DNA from: an uncultured Subdoligranulum sp.
GTDB lineage: Bacteria; Bacillota; Clostridia; Oscillospirales; Ruminococcaceae
Direction: 5' to 3'
Assembly (NCBI GenBank): GCA_900545545.1
Contig: UQZO01000001.1
Location: 248,001-312,000, forward strand
DNA length: 64,000 bases
Shown here: positions 8,718 through 16,593 of the stretch, one piece after another
How positions within the stretch are numbered: position 1 is the stretch's first letter
Layout: every line of letters begins with the position of its first letter
The notes under the pieces: model-generated
Told to the model about the DNA's origin: nothing
Database searches by the model: none
What the model saw: the letters and a program-made list of their open reading frames with translations, nothing else
Position numbers and translations under genes: made by a program

Positions 8718-8855
8718 ATGGAACGCAACAACCGTAAGCCGCAGTCACGAACAACAGAGAAAGGAAGGTACTTACAATGGCAAACCAGATTTTTATGCGT
8801 GTTAACGAAGTGGCCGAGGAACTGGGCGTATCGATACCCTACGCCTACAAGCTGA
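8718..8855 (+). CDS. Short leader ORF overlapping the excisionase gene
   Basis: 45 codons (MERNNRKPQSRTTEKGR...) with an excellent AAGGAGG 5 bases before the ATG, better than the site of the excisionase gene it overlaps. It runs 79 bases into that gene in another frame. Unit 2 has the equivalent ORF (44 codons) with the same ribosome site and the same relative end, so the arrangement is conserved. It may be a translational leader coupling ribosomes to the excisionase start; the peptide resembles nothing known. Confidence 0.5.
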   Translation: MERNNRKPQSRTTEKGRYLQWQTRFLCVLTKWPRNWAYRYPTPTS

Positions 8856-8968
8856 TTCGCCAGTTGAACGAGGAATTGGCCAAAACCGGGTGTATCACAA
8901 TTTCCGGGCGGATTGACCGCAAGTTCTTCCACGAGAAGTTCTACGGTACAAGAACTGAGAAAGACTGA
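8777..8968 (+). CDS. Excisionase-like helix-turn-helix protein, element 1
   Basis: 63 residues: MRVNEVAEELGVSIPYAYKL is a winged helix-turn-helix of the excisionase/MerR-like type, followed by a basic tail. It sits 15 bases before the integrase gene, as recombination directionality factors usually do. Ribosome site GAAAGGAAGG. Expected role: binding the arm sites and directing the integrase towards excision. Confidence 0.8.
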   Translation: MANQIFMRVNEVAEELGVSIPYAYKLIRQLNEELAKTGCITISGRIDRKFFHEKFYGTRTEKD

Positions 8969-8983
8969 AAGGGGGGAGCAATC

Positions 8984-10090
8984 ATGGCAGCGTTTAAGAA
9001 CAAGAACAACGGTACCTGGTATGTGCAGTTCCGCTATACCGACTGGAAAGGTGAGCGTCAGCAGAAACTCAAGCGTGGTTTTGCCACAAAGAAGGAGGCG
9101 CTGGCCTGGGAACGTGAGTTCCTGATGCAGAAACAGGCGGACATCGATATGACCTTTGAAAGCTTCGTCGAGCTGTATGAGAAGGATGTCAAACCAAAGC
9201 TGAAGCTCAATACCTGGCTTACAAAGGAGAGCATCATCAAAAAGAAGATCCTGCCTTATTTCGCAAAGAGAAAACTGTCGGAGATTACAGCCAAGGATAT
9301 TATCCACTGGCAGAATGAGATCCGAGAACTGACGGACTGGCACGGAAAACCACTTTCCAAAACCTATCTGAAAACGGTTCACAATCAGCTCAGTGCCATC
9401 TTTAACCACGCAGCTCGCTTTTATGGCCTGAACATCAACCCGGCTAGGCAGGCGGGAAATATGGGGACGGAAGAACGGAAAGAGATGCTGTTCTGGACCA
9501 GGGAAGAGTATGCCAAATTCTCTGAGGCCATGAAGGATAAACCGTTGTCCTTCTATGCCTTTGAGATGCTCTACTGGTGTGGCCTCCGGGAAGGAGAGCT
9601 GCTCGCTTTGACACCGGCAGATTTCAATTTTGAGAAGCGCACGGTCAGCATCAATAAGTCCTACCAGAGACTGAACAAGCAAGATGTGATCACAGATCCC
9701 AAAACGCCGAAAAGTAACCGGGTGATTCAGATGCCGCAATTTCTCTGTGACGAGATCCAGGATTACCTCAAGCAGCTTTATGGTGTACAGCCGGATAGCC
9801 GGATGTTTCCCATCAGCAAAAGTTATCTCCACAGGGAAATGGATCGGGGCTGCAAGGCAACTGGTGTGAAACGGATTCGCATCCACGATTTGCGACACAG
9901 CCATATCAGTCTGCTGATCGATATGGGATTTACAGCCCTGGCTATTGCAGAACGAGTAGGGCACGAAAGTATTGACATCACCTATCGGTATGCACATCTG
10001 TTCCCGACCCGACAGGTGGAAATGGCCGATAAATTGGATTCGCTGAAAAATGAGAAGGGAGAGCAAGAAAATGTCCAAGAAAATTTATGA
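8984..10090 (+). CDS. Tyrosine recombinase/integrase, element 1
   Basis: 368 residues. N-terminal arm-binding domain (about 1-50, W-Y-V-Q-F-R-Y-T-D-W), core-binding SAM-like domain (about 55-155) and catalytic domain with the full set R202 (CGLREGELLAL), K243, H301-x-x-R304 (HDLRHSH), H327 (GHES) and Y336 (YRYAHL). GGGGGGAG precedes the ATG. It cuts and rejoins DNA at the guaA attachment site. It overlaps the next gene by 20 bases and aligns without gaps to the unit 2 integrase up to residue 349. Confidence 0.93.
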   Translation: MAAFKNKNNGTWYVQFRYTDWKGERQQKLKRGFATKKEALAWEREFLMQKQADIDMTFESFVELYEKDVKPKLKLNTWLTKESIIKKKILPYFAKRKLSEITAKDIIHWQNEIRELTDWHGKPLSKTYLKTVHNQLSAIFNHAARFYGLNINPARQAGNMGTEERKEMLFWTREEYAKFSEAMKDKPLSFYAFEMLYWCGLREGELLALTPADFNFEKRTVSINKSYQRLNKQDVITDPKTPKSNRVIQMPQFLCDEIQDYLKQLYGVQPDSRMFPISKSYLHREMDRGCKATGVKRIRIHDLRHSHISLLIDMGFTALAIAERVGHESIDITYRYAHLFPTRQVEMADKLDSLKNEKGEQENVQENL

Positions 10091-10406
10091 CAACCACAAT
10101 CGTTGGAGAAACAAGACGGTGGCCTTTCGGGTATCGGCAGAGGAAGATCTTCATCTGGAAGCGCTTGTCAAGCTGACTGGCTTGACAAAGCAGGATTACA
10201 TCATTCGGCGGCTGCTTTGCCGGGACGTAGTGGTCCAGGGGAACCCCAGGGTCTACAAAGCCCTGCGGGACCAGCTTGCTGCCGTGCTGGACGAGCTGCG
10301 CCGGATCGAAGCAGGAAAGGATGTGGACGATGAACTGTTGGACACCATTCGGATGATCGCAACCATCATGAACGGAATGCAGGAGGACTTTGCCTATGGT
10401 AAATGA
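10071..10406 (+). CDS. MobC-like mobilisation accessory protein
   Basis: 111 residues from ATG 10071 (MSKKIYDNHNRWRNKT), preferred over the longer frame because GGGAGAGC lies just upstream. The segment NKTVAFRVSAEEDLHLEAL followed by GLTKQDYIIRRLL is the ribbon-helix-helix pattern of MobC-type relaxosome proteins, which bind the transfer origin and help a relaxase. No relaxase gene is visible in the element, so it may act with one supplied in trans or have been recruited for another DNA-binding job. Confidence 0.65.
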   Translation: MSKKIYDNHNRWRNKTVAFRVSAEEDLHLEALVKLTGLTKQDYIIRRLLCRDVVVQGNPRVYKALRDQLAAVLDELRRIEAGKDVDDELLDTIRMIATIMNGMQEDFAYGK

Positions 10407-11571
10407 GCAAAAGAAAAAGACCGCCCAGACATCATCTGTTGGCGCAGATGATCAGCGGTCAATCTCTCGAATTAACAACTTAACTATACCAGATTCGGAC
10501 GGAAAAAACAATCCCGCGGAAGATGATTTTGAGGAGTTCTACCGCCAGATTCAGCGCATGCAGGACCCCGCCTATCTCCATACTGTGACCCTGGATGAGT
10601 TGATGGAGCAGGTGTTCCAGGGAAAATCTGCAGTAGTCGAAAACTTGCTCTATACAGGAGCATACATCCTTGCCGGAGCACCCAAAATTGGTAAATCTTT
10701 TCTGGTGGCACAGATTGCCTATCATATCAGTTCGGGAAGGCCTCTTTGGGGGTATCAAGTCCGGCAGGGAACAGTACTTTACCTGGCGCTGGAGGATGAT
10801 GAGGGGCGTCTGCAGCGTAGGATGTACCGAATGTTTGGTGTGGAAGGGGTAAACTCCCTTTACTTCGCAACCAACGCCAAGTTGATTGGCAGCGGTCTGG
10901 ATGGACAGCTGGAAAACTTCGTCCAGGAGCATCGGGATACCCGGCTGATCGTGATCGATACCCTGCAAAAAGTCCGTGAAACAGTCAATGACAGCTATAG
11001 CTATTCCAGTGATTATGATGTGATTGGCAAGCTGAAACAATTTGCGGACAAGCATGGTGTATGCGTCCTGATCGTTCATCATACCAGGAAACAACCGGCA
11101 GGGGACAGCTTTGAAATGATCTCCGGCACCACGGGGTTGCTGGGGTGCGCAGATGGAGCACTCCTTATGCAAAAAGAGAAGCGGACCGATGGAAAAGCAA
11201 CGCTGGATATTGTTGGACGGGATCAGCCCGACCAGCGGCTCTACCTGACCAAGGATCAGGAACATCTTGTGTGGGAGCTGGAACGGGCCGAAAACGAACT
11301 TTGGAAGCAGCCGCCAGACCCTGTGTTGGAAGCTGTATCCAAGATGGTTTCAGCCGAAAATCCGGATTGGGAGGGGAGCCCCACCGAGCTGGCGGAGACC
11401 TTGCAGACAGACATGGCCGTGAACCGCCTCACCAAACACCTGAATGTAAACGCTGGACGGCTGCTGGAAGAACATCATGTGAAATATGAGAACAAAACAA
11501 AGCATGCCGGGCGGCGTATTCGTCTGACTTACATGGTAGTAGAACTGCCAGCGGTTGCAGTAACCGAGTAA
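10396..11571 (+). CDS. RepA-like AAA ATPase/helicase
   Basis: 391 residues from ATG 10396, preceded by CAGGAGGA; it overlaps the MobC-like gene by 11 bases. Walker A GAPKIGKSF at about residues 94-102, Walker B LIVIDTLQ, sensor-like IVHHTRKQ and then GTTGLLGCADGALLM. This is the RecA-fold ATPase of the RepA/AAA_25 type found in plasmids and integrative elements, where it is thought to unwind the origin. A cluster of 9-bp repeats begins two bases after the stop codon, which supports a replication role. The C-terminal 90 residues look like a small winged-helix domain. Confidence 0.8.
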   Translation: MVNEQKKKTAQTSSVGADDQRSISRINNLTIPDSDGKNNPAEDDFEEFYRQIQRMQDPAYLHTVTLDELMEQVFQGKSAVVENLLYTGAYILAGAPKIGKSFLVAQIAYHISSGRPLWGYQVRQGTVLYLALEDDEGRLQRRMYRMFGVEGVNSLYFATNAKLIGSGLDGQLENFVQEHRDTRLIVIDTLQKVRETVNDSYSYSSDYDVIGKLKQFADKHGVCVLIVHHTRKQPAGDSFEMISGTTGLLGCADGALLMQKEKRTDGKATLDIVGRDQPDQRLYLTKDQEHLVWELERAENELWKQPPDPVLEAVSKMVSAENPDWEGSPTELAETLQTDMAVNRLTKHLNVNAGRLLEEHHVKYENKTKHAGRRIRLTYMVVELPAVAVTE

Positions 11572-11573
11572 GG

Positions 11574-11648
11574 CGCAACGGTCGCGACGGTCGCAACGAT
11601 ACTATGAATACCCCTCAAATTACCGTTGCGACCGTTGCCACCGTCGCG
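11574..11648. repeat. Three plus three 9-bp repeats forming a large inverted repeat
   Basis: Three adjacent 9-mers CGCAACGGT, CGCGACGGT, CGCAACGAT (11574-11600), a 21-base spacer, then three inverted copies ACCGTTGCG, ACCGTTGCC, ACCGTCGCG (11622-11648). No T-run follows, so it is not a normal terminator. Iteron-like; candidate origin next to the RepA-like gene. Confidence 0.75.
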
Positions 11649-11870
11649 GGACAAAATCTAGGGTAAAATTTTGCTATTCCATTTTCAAGGAGAACACCTC
11701 ATTTTAGGAGATGTCATATCAACAAAAGGGATGAGCGATTCGCGCACCCCTATGCTTCGAAATAGAGCGCCAGGTATATGCAAAAAGTGTTGGACAAGTA
11801 GGCATTTTCTCCACGTATCAGTAGCAGCAAAAACAATGAGATGGAACGATTTGTTCAATCTCCACCAAAG

Positions 11871-12009
11871 GGGTACGGCATTTTGGCGTACCCTCTCAAA
11901 GCGTTCGAAGAACGCGCAGCCACAGAATGAAATTCTGTGTTGAAAAGGGGATTGGGGGCACTGCCCTCAACAAGCAGTTTGTGGCGATGGATAGCCACAA
12001 GCATTGCTT
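11871..12009. other. Cluster of six small hairpins, candidate transfer/replication origin or structured RNA
   Basis: In order: GGGTACG/CGTACCC (11871-11893), GCGTTC-GAA-GAACGC (11901-11915), CACAGAAT-GAA-ATTCTGTG (11921-11939), TTGGGGGC-ACT-GCCCTCAA (11952-11970, one G-T pair), TTGTGGC/GCCACAA (11979-12000), AAGC-ATT-GCTT (11999-12009). The rest of 11649-12089 has no convincing gene. Confidence 0.7.
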
Positions 12010-12089
12010 GCCTGATTTGCAAATAATCGAAATGGCTCTGGTACCGCGGAGCAAAATCAACCTGTATCAAACATTTGGAGGCATAATCT

Positions 12090-12335
12090 ATGAGAAAGAT
12101 TGTAACCTGTGAGTTTGACTTGGACATGGCTTGTGTGGAGTTGCATCTGGAGGACGGTACACTGCTATCTATCGACTGCACCGCCGTAGAAAATGAGATC
12201 GCGGACAGTAGGTATCAGCGGTCAGAACTGGACTGGCTGATCTACAATGATCCGCTGGCCTATGCTGAACTGATTTTGAATGGTGAGCCGAAACTGTATC
12301 TGAAGACTGTAACAAAGAAAAATTCATTAGATTAA
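12090..12335 (+). CDS. Small conserved protein of mobile elements (DUF6061-like)
   Basis: 81 residues, MRKIVTCEFDLDMACVELHL, with TTGGAGG 9 bases upstream. It resembles the small uncharacterised proteins (DUF6061 type) common in clostridial mobile elements; the family match is from memory and moderate. No catalytic motif or membrane segment. It follows the hairpin cluster and ends at a bidirectional terminator. Confidence 0.6.
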   Translation: MRKIVTCEFDLDMACVELHLEDGTLLSIDCTAVENEIADSRYQRSELDWLIYNDPLAYAELILNGEPKLYLKTVTKKNSLD

Positions 12336-12342
12336 CAAGAAA

Positions 12343-12395
12343 GCAAATCCGTCAGAAGCAGCATCCTAAAAGATGTGCCTCTGACGGATTTTTTT
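12343..12395. terminator. Bidirectional terminator
   Basis: Stem AAATCCGTCAGA with its complement TCTGACGGATTT, flanked by an A-run and TTTTTTT. It separates the small protein from the convergent XRE gene. Confidence 0.85.
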
Positions 12396-12708
12396 ACATC
12401 TTATCAATTAAAGCAAATACAACAGCTTGCTGCTCCTCGCTCAATCTTGACCAGCGTTCCAGAAGCTTTTTCTGCGCCTCAGTCAAGGAAACGGGGGCAT
12501 CTTCTTCAGCAAACAGCTGAGACAACGTAATGCCAAAAGCTGTGCAAATTTTCTCCAAAGATGGAATGGTCGGAACCATGTTCTTACGATACCATGAAGA
12601 GATTGTGGATTGCGGTAAACCGGAGCGTTCTGCAAGCTGATACTCTGTCCAGCCCCGTTCCTCCCGATATTCGGTTATGACCGAGAGAATATCCTTCACC
12701 TGCATCAC
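12394..12708 (-). CDS. XRE-family transcriptional regulator
   Basis: 104 residues. Helix-turn-helix at residues 6-62 (YREERGWTEYQLAERSGLPQ, then STISSWYRKNMVPTIPSLEK), followed by a short C-terminal helical tail. It is divergent from the SLOG-fold gene and shares an AT-rich control region with TATAAT and several ATTATAC/CGTATAAT elements, so it probably represses itself and that gene. Confidence 0.85.
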   Translation of the reverse strand: MMQVKDILSVITEYREERGWTEYQLAERSGLPQSTISSWYRKNMVPTIPSLEKICTAFGITLSQLFAEEDAPVSLTEAQKKLLERWSRLSEEQQAVVFALIDKM

Positions 12709-12750
12709 TCCTTTACTTGTACTCTTCGTAAATTATACTTTGATAAATCG

Positions 12751-12779
12751 TTGTGATTTAATCATTTATATCGTATAAT
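12751..12779 (+). promoter_or_regulatory. Promoter of the SLOG-fold gene
   Basis: TTGTGA (12751-12756), 17 bases, TATAAT (12774-12779), 34 bases before the start codon. Confidence 0.6.
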
Positions 12780-12813
12780 TTTAACGATAAAAATAACTAT
12801 AGGAGGGAAAGCT

Positions 12814-13275
12814 TTGGAAGGGAAAAGCTGTTTCTTTATCGGGCACCGGGATGCATCAGAAAAAATTTATCCGGCATTGTATGAGGCTGTGGAGCAGCAC
12901 ATTTTGAAATATGGCGTCACAGAATTTATCGTCGGCCACTATGGCGGATTTGACCGCCTTGCAGCGTCAGCAGTCAAAGAAGCAAAGCGTTTCTATCCAT
13001 GGGTGAGGCTTACTTTACTGGTACCGTATCATCCGTCAGAGAGGCCCAGTCCAACGCCAGATGGATTTGATGGTACATTCTATCCACCTGGAATGGAGAG
13101 CGTTCCACATAAGGTCGCAATCGTGAGGGCCAATCGCTATGTTGTTGACTCTGTAGACTATCTGATTGCCTACGCTTGGCACCCTGCCAGCAATGCCTGG
13201 GAGCTGGCGGAGTATGCAAAAAGGCGAGCAAAGAAAGACGCTCTTGTAATAACATTGATAAAGCCTGATGATTAG
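12814..13275 (+). CDS. SLOG-superfamily nucleotide-binding protein
   Basis: 153 residues starting at TTG, chosen because AGGAGGG sits 6 bases upstream and no ATG is available. FIGHRDA at the N-terminus and VGHYGGFDRLAASA form the Rossmann-like nucleotide pocket of SLOG/YspA-type proteins; then LLVPYHPSERP and a C-terminal WELAEYAKRRAKK. SLOG domains bind or make nucleotide ligands and often occur in conflict systems. Its position between two regulators and just upstream of restriction-modification fits a defence or signalling role, but the function is unknown. Confidence 0.7.
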   Translation: MEGKSCFFIGHRDASEKIYPALYEAVEQHILKYGVTEFIVGHYGGFDRLAASAVKEAKRFYPWVRLTLLVPYHPSERPSPTPDGFDGTFYPPGMESVPHKVAIVRANRYVVDSVDYLIAYAWHPASNAWELAEYAKRRAKKDALVITLIKPDD

Positions 13276-13346
13276 ACATGAAGTTGAGCTTTTCACGAAA
13301 AAGTGATAAAATAAACCAAAGCATTAACTGCCTTGGAGGTACTAAA

Positions 13347-13571
13347 ATGGCGATTTGTTATGATCGGTTGTTTCATCTGATGATCGATAAGAAAATGAGC
13401 AATGCGCAGTTAAAAGAAAAAGCTGGTTTTAGTGCCAATATTATCACCCGGCTAAAGAGGAATGAGTATATCTCCATAGAAAGTATTGAACGGATTTGCC
13501 GTGTCATGAACTGTGGAGTGGATGATATTCTGGAGTTTGTTCCAGAAGAAAAGAGGGAACAAGAAGAATGA
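13347..13571 (+). CDS. Small XRE regulator at the head of the hsd operon
   Basis: 74 residues from ATG 13347 (TTGGAGGT upstream). Cro/CI-type helix-turn-helix: LFHLMIDKKMSNAQLKEKAG, then FSANIITRLKRNEYISIESI. Its stop overlaps the hsdM start (ATGA), so the two are translationally coupled. Such small regulators often control restriction-modification expression. Confidence 0.85.
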   Translation: MAICYDRLFHLMIDKKMSNAQLKEKAGFSANIITRLKRNEYISIESIERICRVMNCGVDDILEFVPEEKREQEE

Positions 13572-15298
13572 GTTTGAGTGCCCATGTAAGTGAAAAAGCT
13601 GCCCTGATCTGGGCGATTGCAGATAAATTGACTGGCGTATATAAACCCCATGAATACGGCGAGGTGATCCTGCCGCTCACGGTAATCCGCCGCTTTGACT
13701 GTATCCTGGCTGATACAAAGGATGCAGTGCTGGCAAAGTATGAAACCGTGAAGAATCTCCCCATGCGAGATGTGCTGCTACGCAAAGCCTCCGGTAAGGC
13801 GTTTTATAACACCAGCAAGTTCACCTTTGAGCGGCTGCTGGATGATCCGGACAACATCGAGGCCAACTTCCGGGGCTACCTGAACGGATTCTCGGAAAAC
13901 GTCCAGGACATCCTGGAAAACTTCAAGTTCGACGGCCAGATCACCACCATGGCCAACAAGGGTATTCTCTATATCGTCATCAAGGAGTTCACCACCCCTA
14001 AGGCCAATTTGCATCCGGATGTGATTTCCAATCTGGAGATGGGCTACATCTTTGAGGAGATCATCCGTCGTTTCTCTGAGTCTCACAACGAGGACGCTGG
14101 GCAGCACTACACCCCCAGAGAAGTGATCCAGCTGATGGTCAACATTCTGTTCTACGATGACAACGACATTCTGTCTGGCAACAATGTGGTTAAAACCATC
14201 TATGACCCGGCCTGTGGCACCGGTGGTATGCTGTCGGTGGCGGAGGAGTATTTGCACAAGCTGAACGCCTCCACCGAACTGATGGCCTTTGGCCAGGAGC
14301 TGAACGACCAGACCTTTGCTATTTGCAAGGCAGATATGCTCATCAAGGGCAATAATGCCGACTTCATCAAGGACGGTAACACCCTGTCTGACGATCAGTT
14401 CGAGGGCCAGACCTTCGACTATGTGCTGTCCAATCCTCCCTTCGGTCGGGAGTGGAAAAATGAAAAAGCAGCAGTCGAAGCCGAGGCTAAGCGAGGGTTT
14501 GCTGGCCGGTTTGGCCCTGGTCTGCCTGCGGCCAGCGACGGTCAGATGCTGTTCTTGCTGACTGCTATTTCCAAAATGAAGGAGCCTAAGGATGGTGGTA
14601 GCCGCATTGCCATCATCCACAATGGTTCTCCTCTATTTACCGGCGATGCCGGTAGTGGTCCTTCCGAAATTCGTAGGTACATTTTGGAGAATGATCTGTT
14701 GGAGGCCATCATAGCTCTGCCCAATGATATTTTCTATAATACCGGAATTGCTACCTATATTTGGGTATTGTCCAACAAGAAGGCCGGAACCCGTCGGGAA
14801 GGTAAGGTACAGCTCATTAATGCTAATGCCCTGTACGAAAAGCGCCGCAAGGCCCTGGGCAACAAGCGCAACGACATCCCGGAGAGCGCCATTCAAGAGA
14901 TCACCCGCCTGTACGGCGACTTCTTAGAGAGCGAGATCAGCAAGATTTTTGACACCGCTGACTTTGGATATACCAAGATCACGGTGGAGCGGCCGCTGAA
15001 GGACGAAAACGGCCAGCCGGTGCTCAAGAAAGGTAAGCCCCAGCCGGATACCGCCCTGCGGGACACGGAAAATGTGCCGTTGAAAGAGAATATTCAGAGC
15101 TACTTTGAGCGGGAAGTGCTGCCTTTTGCCCCCGACGCCTGGATCGATGAGAAAAAGTCCAAGGTGGGCTACGAAATCCCCTTCACCCGGTATTTTTACA
15201 AATATGAAACCCCCAAGCCCTCTGCGGAGATCATGCAGGAGATCCTGGCCATTGAAGCGGAGTTGGACGGCGCTCTGGCGGAGGTGTTTGGAGCATGA
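13568..15298 (+). CDS. hsdM: Type I restriction-modification, methylase subunit
   Basis: 576 residues. HsdM transfers methyl groups to adenine N6 and forms the modification enzyme with HsdS. HsdM N-terminal helical domain (about 5-140), then the methyltransferase fold with motif I DPACGTGGM at 213-221 and motif IV NPPFG at 289-293. The C-terminal part is the long form seen in many Firmicutes. It overlaps the regulator upstream and hsdS downstream by 4 bases each. Confidence 0.95.
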   Translation: MSLSAHVSEKAALIWAIADKLTGVYKPHEYGEVILPLTVIRRFDCILADTKDAVLAKYETVKNLPMRDVLLRKASGKAFYNTSKFTFERLLDDPDNIEANFRGYLNGFSENVQDILENFKFDGQITTMANKGILYIVIKEFTTPKANLHPDVISNLEMGYIFEEIIRRFSESHNEDAGQHYTPREVIQLMVNILFYDDNDILSGNNVVKTIYDPACGTGGMLSVAEEYLHKLNASTELMAFGQELNDQTFAICKADMLIKGNNADFIKDGNTLSDDQFEGQTFDYVLSNPPFGREWKNEKAAVEAEAKRGFAGRFGPGLPAASDGQMLFLLTAISKMKEPKDGGSRIAIIHNGSPLFTGDAGSGPSEIRRYILENDLLEAIIALPNDIFYNTGIATYIWVLSNKKAGTRREGKVQLINANALYEKRRKALGNKRNDIPESAIQEITRLYGDFLESEISKIFDTADFGYTKITVERPLKDENGQPVLKKGKPQPDTALRDTENVPLKENIQSYFEREVLPFAPDAWIDEKKSKVGYEIPFTRYFYKYETPKPSAEIMQEILAIEAELDGALAEVFGA

Positions 15299-16584
15299 GG
15301 GAGATGAAAGGCAGCGGGATTGAATGGATCGGGGAGATTCCAAAGTCATGGACTATTACGATTCTTTCAGCCCTTTTTTCTGAACACAAATGTAAAAATA
15401 GTGGACTGACCGAGAATAACCTGCTGTCACTCAGCTATGGAAATATTGTGCGAAAGAATATTGAGTCTAACGAGGGACTTTTGCCTACTTCATTTGAAAC
15501 ATACAACATCATCGAACCAGGAAACATTGTTTTCAGACTTACCGATTTACAAAATGACAAAAGAAGTCTTAGAACAGGCCTTTGTCAAGAGCGGGGAATC
15601 ATTACATCGGCATATGTGACCCTTCAAATCCGAAGCAATGATTCTCCACGCTATATGCACTATCTTTTTCACACATATGACTTGTGTAAAGTTTTTTATG
15701 GAATGGGAGATGGTGTGCGGCAGGGGATGAATTATGAAGATCTCAAGCGACTGCGAATTTTGCGCCCGGATCAAGAAACGCAGCGCCGCATTGCCGACTA
15801 CCTCGACCGCAAGTGCAGCCAGATTGACGCCATCATTGCCCGGCAGCAGGAAGTGATCGAGAAGCTGAAAGCCTATAAGCTGTCCGTCATCACTGAAGCC
15901 GTCACAAAGGGTCTGAATCCCGATGTACCCATGAAGGAAAGCGGAGTTGAGTGGATTGGGGAGATTCCGGATTTTTGGAATGTAGTGCCGCTAAAAACCT
16001 GCGCAGACATTCTGCCGGGCTATGCGTTCTCAAGCGATGATTTTGACATTGAAAATGGAACTGCGCTGCTTCGTGGAATTAATGTAACTCCAAACGGAAT
16101 TCGGTGGGAAGATGTTGTATATTGGAATAATCCAATCACAGAACAGCTTCGCACATTTGAATTAGTTGCTGGTGATATCGTTGTTGGGTTAGATAGGCCG
16201 TGGGTCTCTGGCGGAACACGTGTTTGCTGGGTAACTCAAAAAGATTTGCCGGCATTACTACTTCAACGTGTATGTAGAATACGGGCGAAAGTAAATATTG
16301 ATAGTCGCTGGATATACCATTGGATTGCAAGTAAATCTTTTCAAGAGGCTCTTTCTATTGAAACAACTGGAGTAAGTGTCCCTCATATCAGTACAAAACA
16401 AATCGAGCAATTTAGTATTACATTGCCGCCTATTGAAGTGCAGCATCAAATTTGCGATACACTTGAAGTGAAGTGTTATTCCGTTGGTAATGTGATAGAT
16501 AAGAAACAGGCGATTATTGACAAACTGACACAATATAAAAAATCCCTCATTTATGAGGTCGTGACCGGAAAGAAAGAGGTGTGA
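15295..16584 (+). CDS. hsdS: Type I restriction-modification, specificity subunit
   Basis: 429 residues in the usual two-fold arrangement: target-recognition domain 1 (about 10-165), a conserved helical spacer (DYLDRKCSQIDAIIARQQEV), target-recognition domain 2 (about 210-370) and a second helical spacer. Each half begins with SG-(I/V)-EWIGEIP. The target domains are AT-richer than the spacers, as expected for frequently exchanged segments. The recognised DNA sequence cannot be read from the protein. Only one hsdS is present and no inverted partial copy was noticed, so there is no sign of a shufflon. Confidence 0.93.
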   Translation: MREMKGSGIEWIGEIPKSWTITILSALFSEHKCKNSGLTENNLLSLSYGNIVRKNIESNEGLLPTSFETYNIIEPGNIVFRLTDLQNDKRSLRTGLCQERGIITSAYVTLQIRSNDSPRYMHYLFHTYDLCKVFYGMGDGVRQGMNYEDLKRLRILRPDQETQRRIADYLDRKCSQIDAIIARQQEVIEKLKAYKLSVITEAVTKGLNPDVPMKESGVEWIGEIPDFWNVVPLKTCADILPGYAFSSDDFDIENGTALLRGINVTPNGIRWEDVVYWNNPITEQLRTFELVAGDIVVGLDRPWVSGGTRVCWVTQKDLPALLLQRVCRIRAKVNIDSRWIYHWIASKSFQEALSIETTGVSVPHISTKQIEQFSITLPPIEVQHQICDTLEVKCYSVGNVIDKKQAIIDKLTQYKKSLIYEVVTGKKEV

Positions 16585-16593
16585 GATTAGAAC

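Noticed and set aside
11574..11648. The 9-bp repeat palindrome as a simple terminator
   Set aside because: The stem is imperfect, the loop is 21 bases and no T-run follows, so an origin-like role is more likely, though not proven.
11671..12181. Short frames of 90 and 108 codons on either strand in the hairpin region
   Set aside because: They run through the perfect inverted repeats and have no recognisable protein or good ribosome site.
15295..16584. hsdS as part of a phase-variable shufflon
   Set aside because: Only one specificity gene is present, with no partial copies in inverse orientation and no dedicated recombinase beside it.
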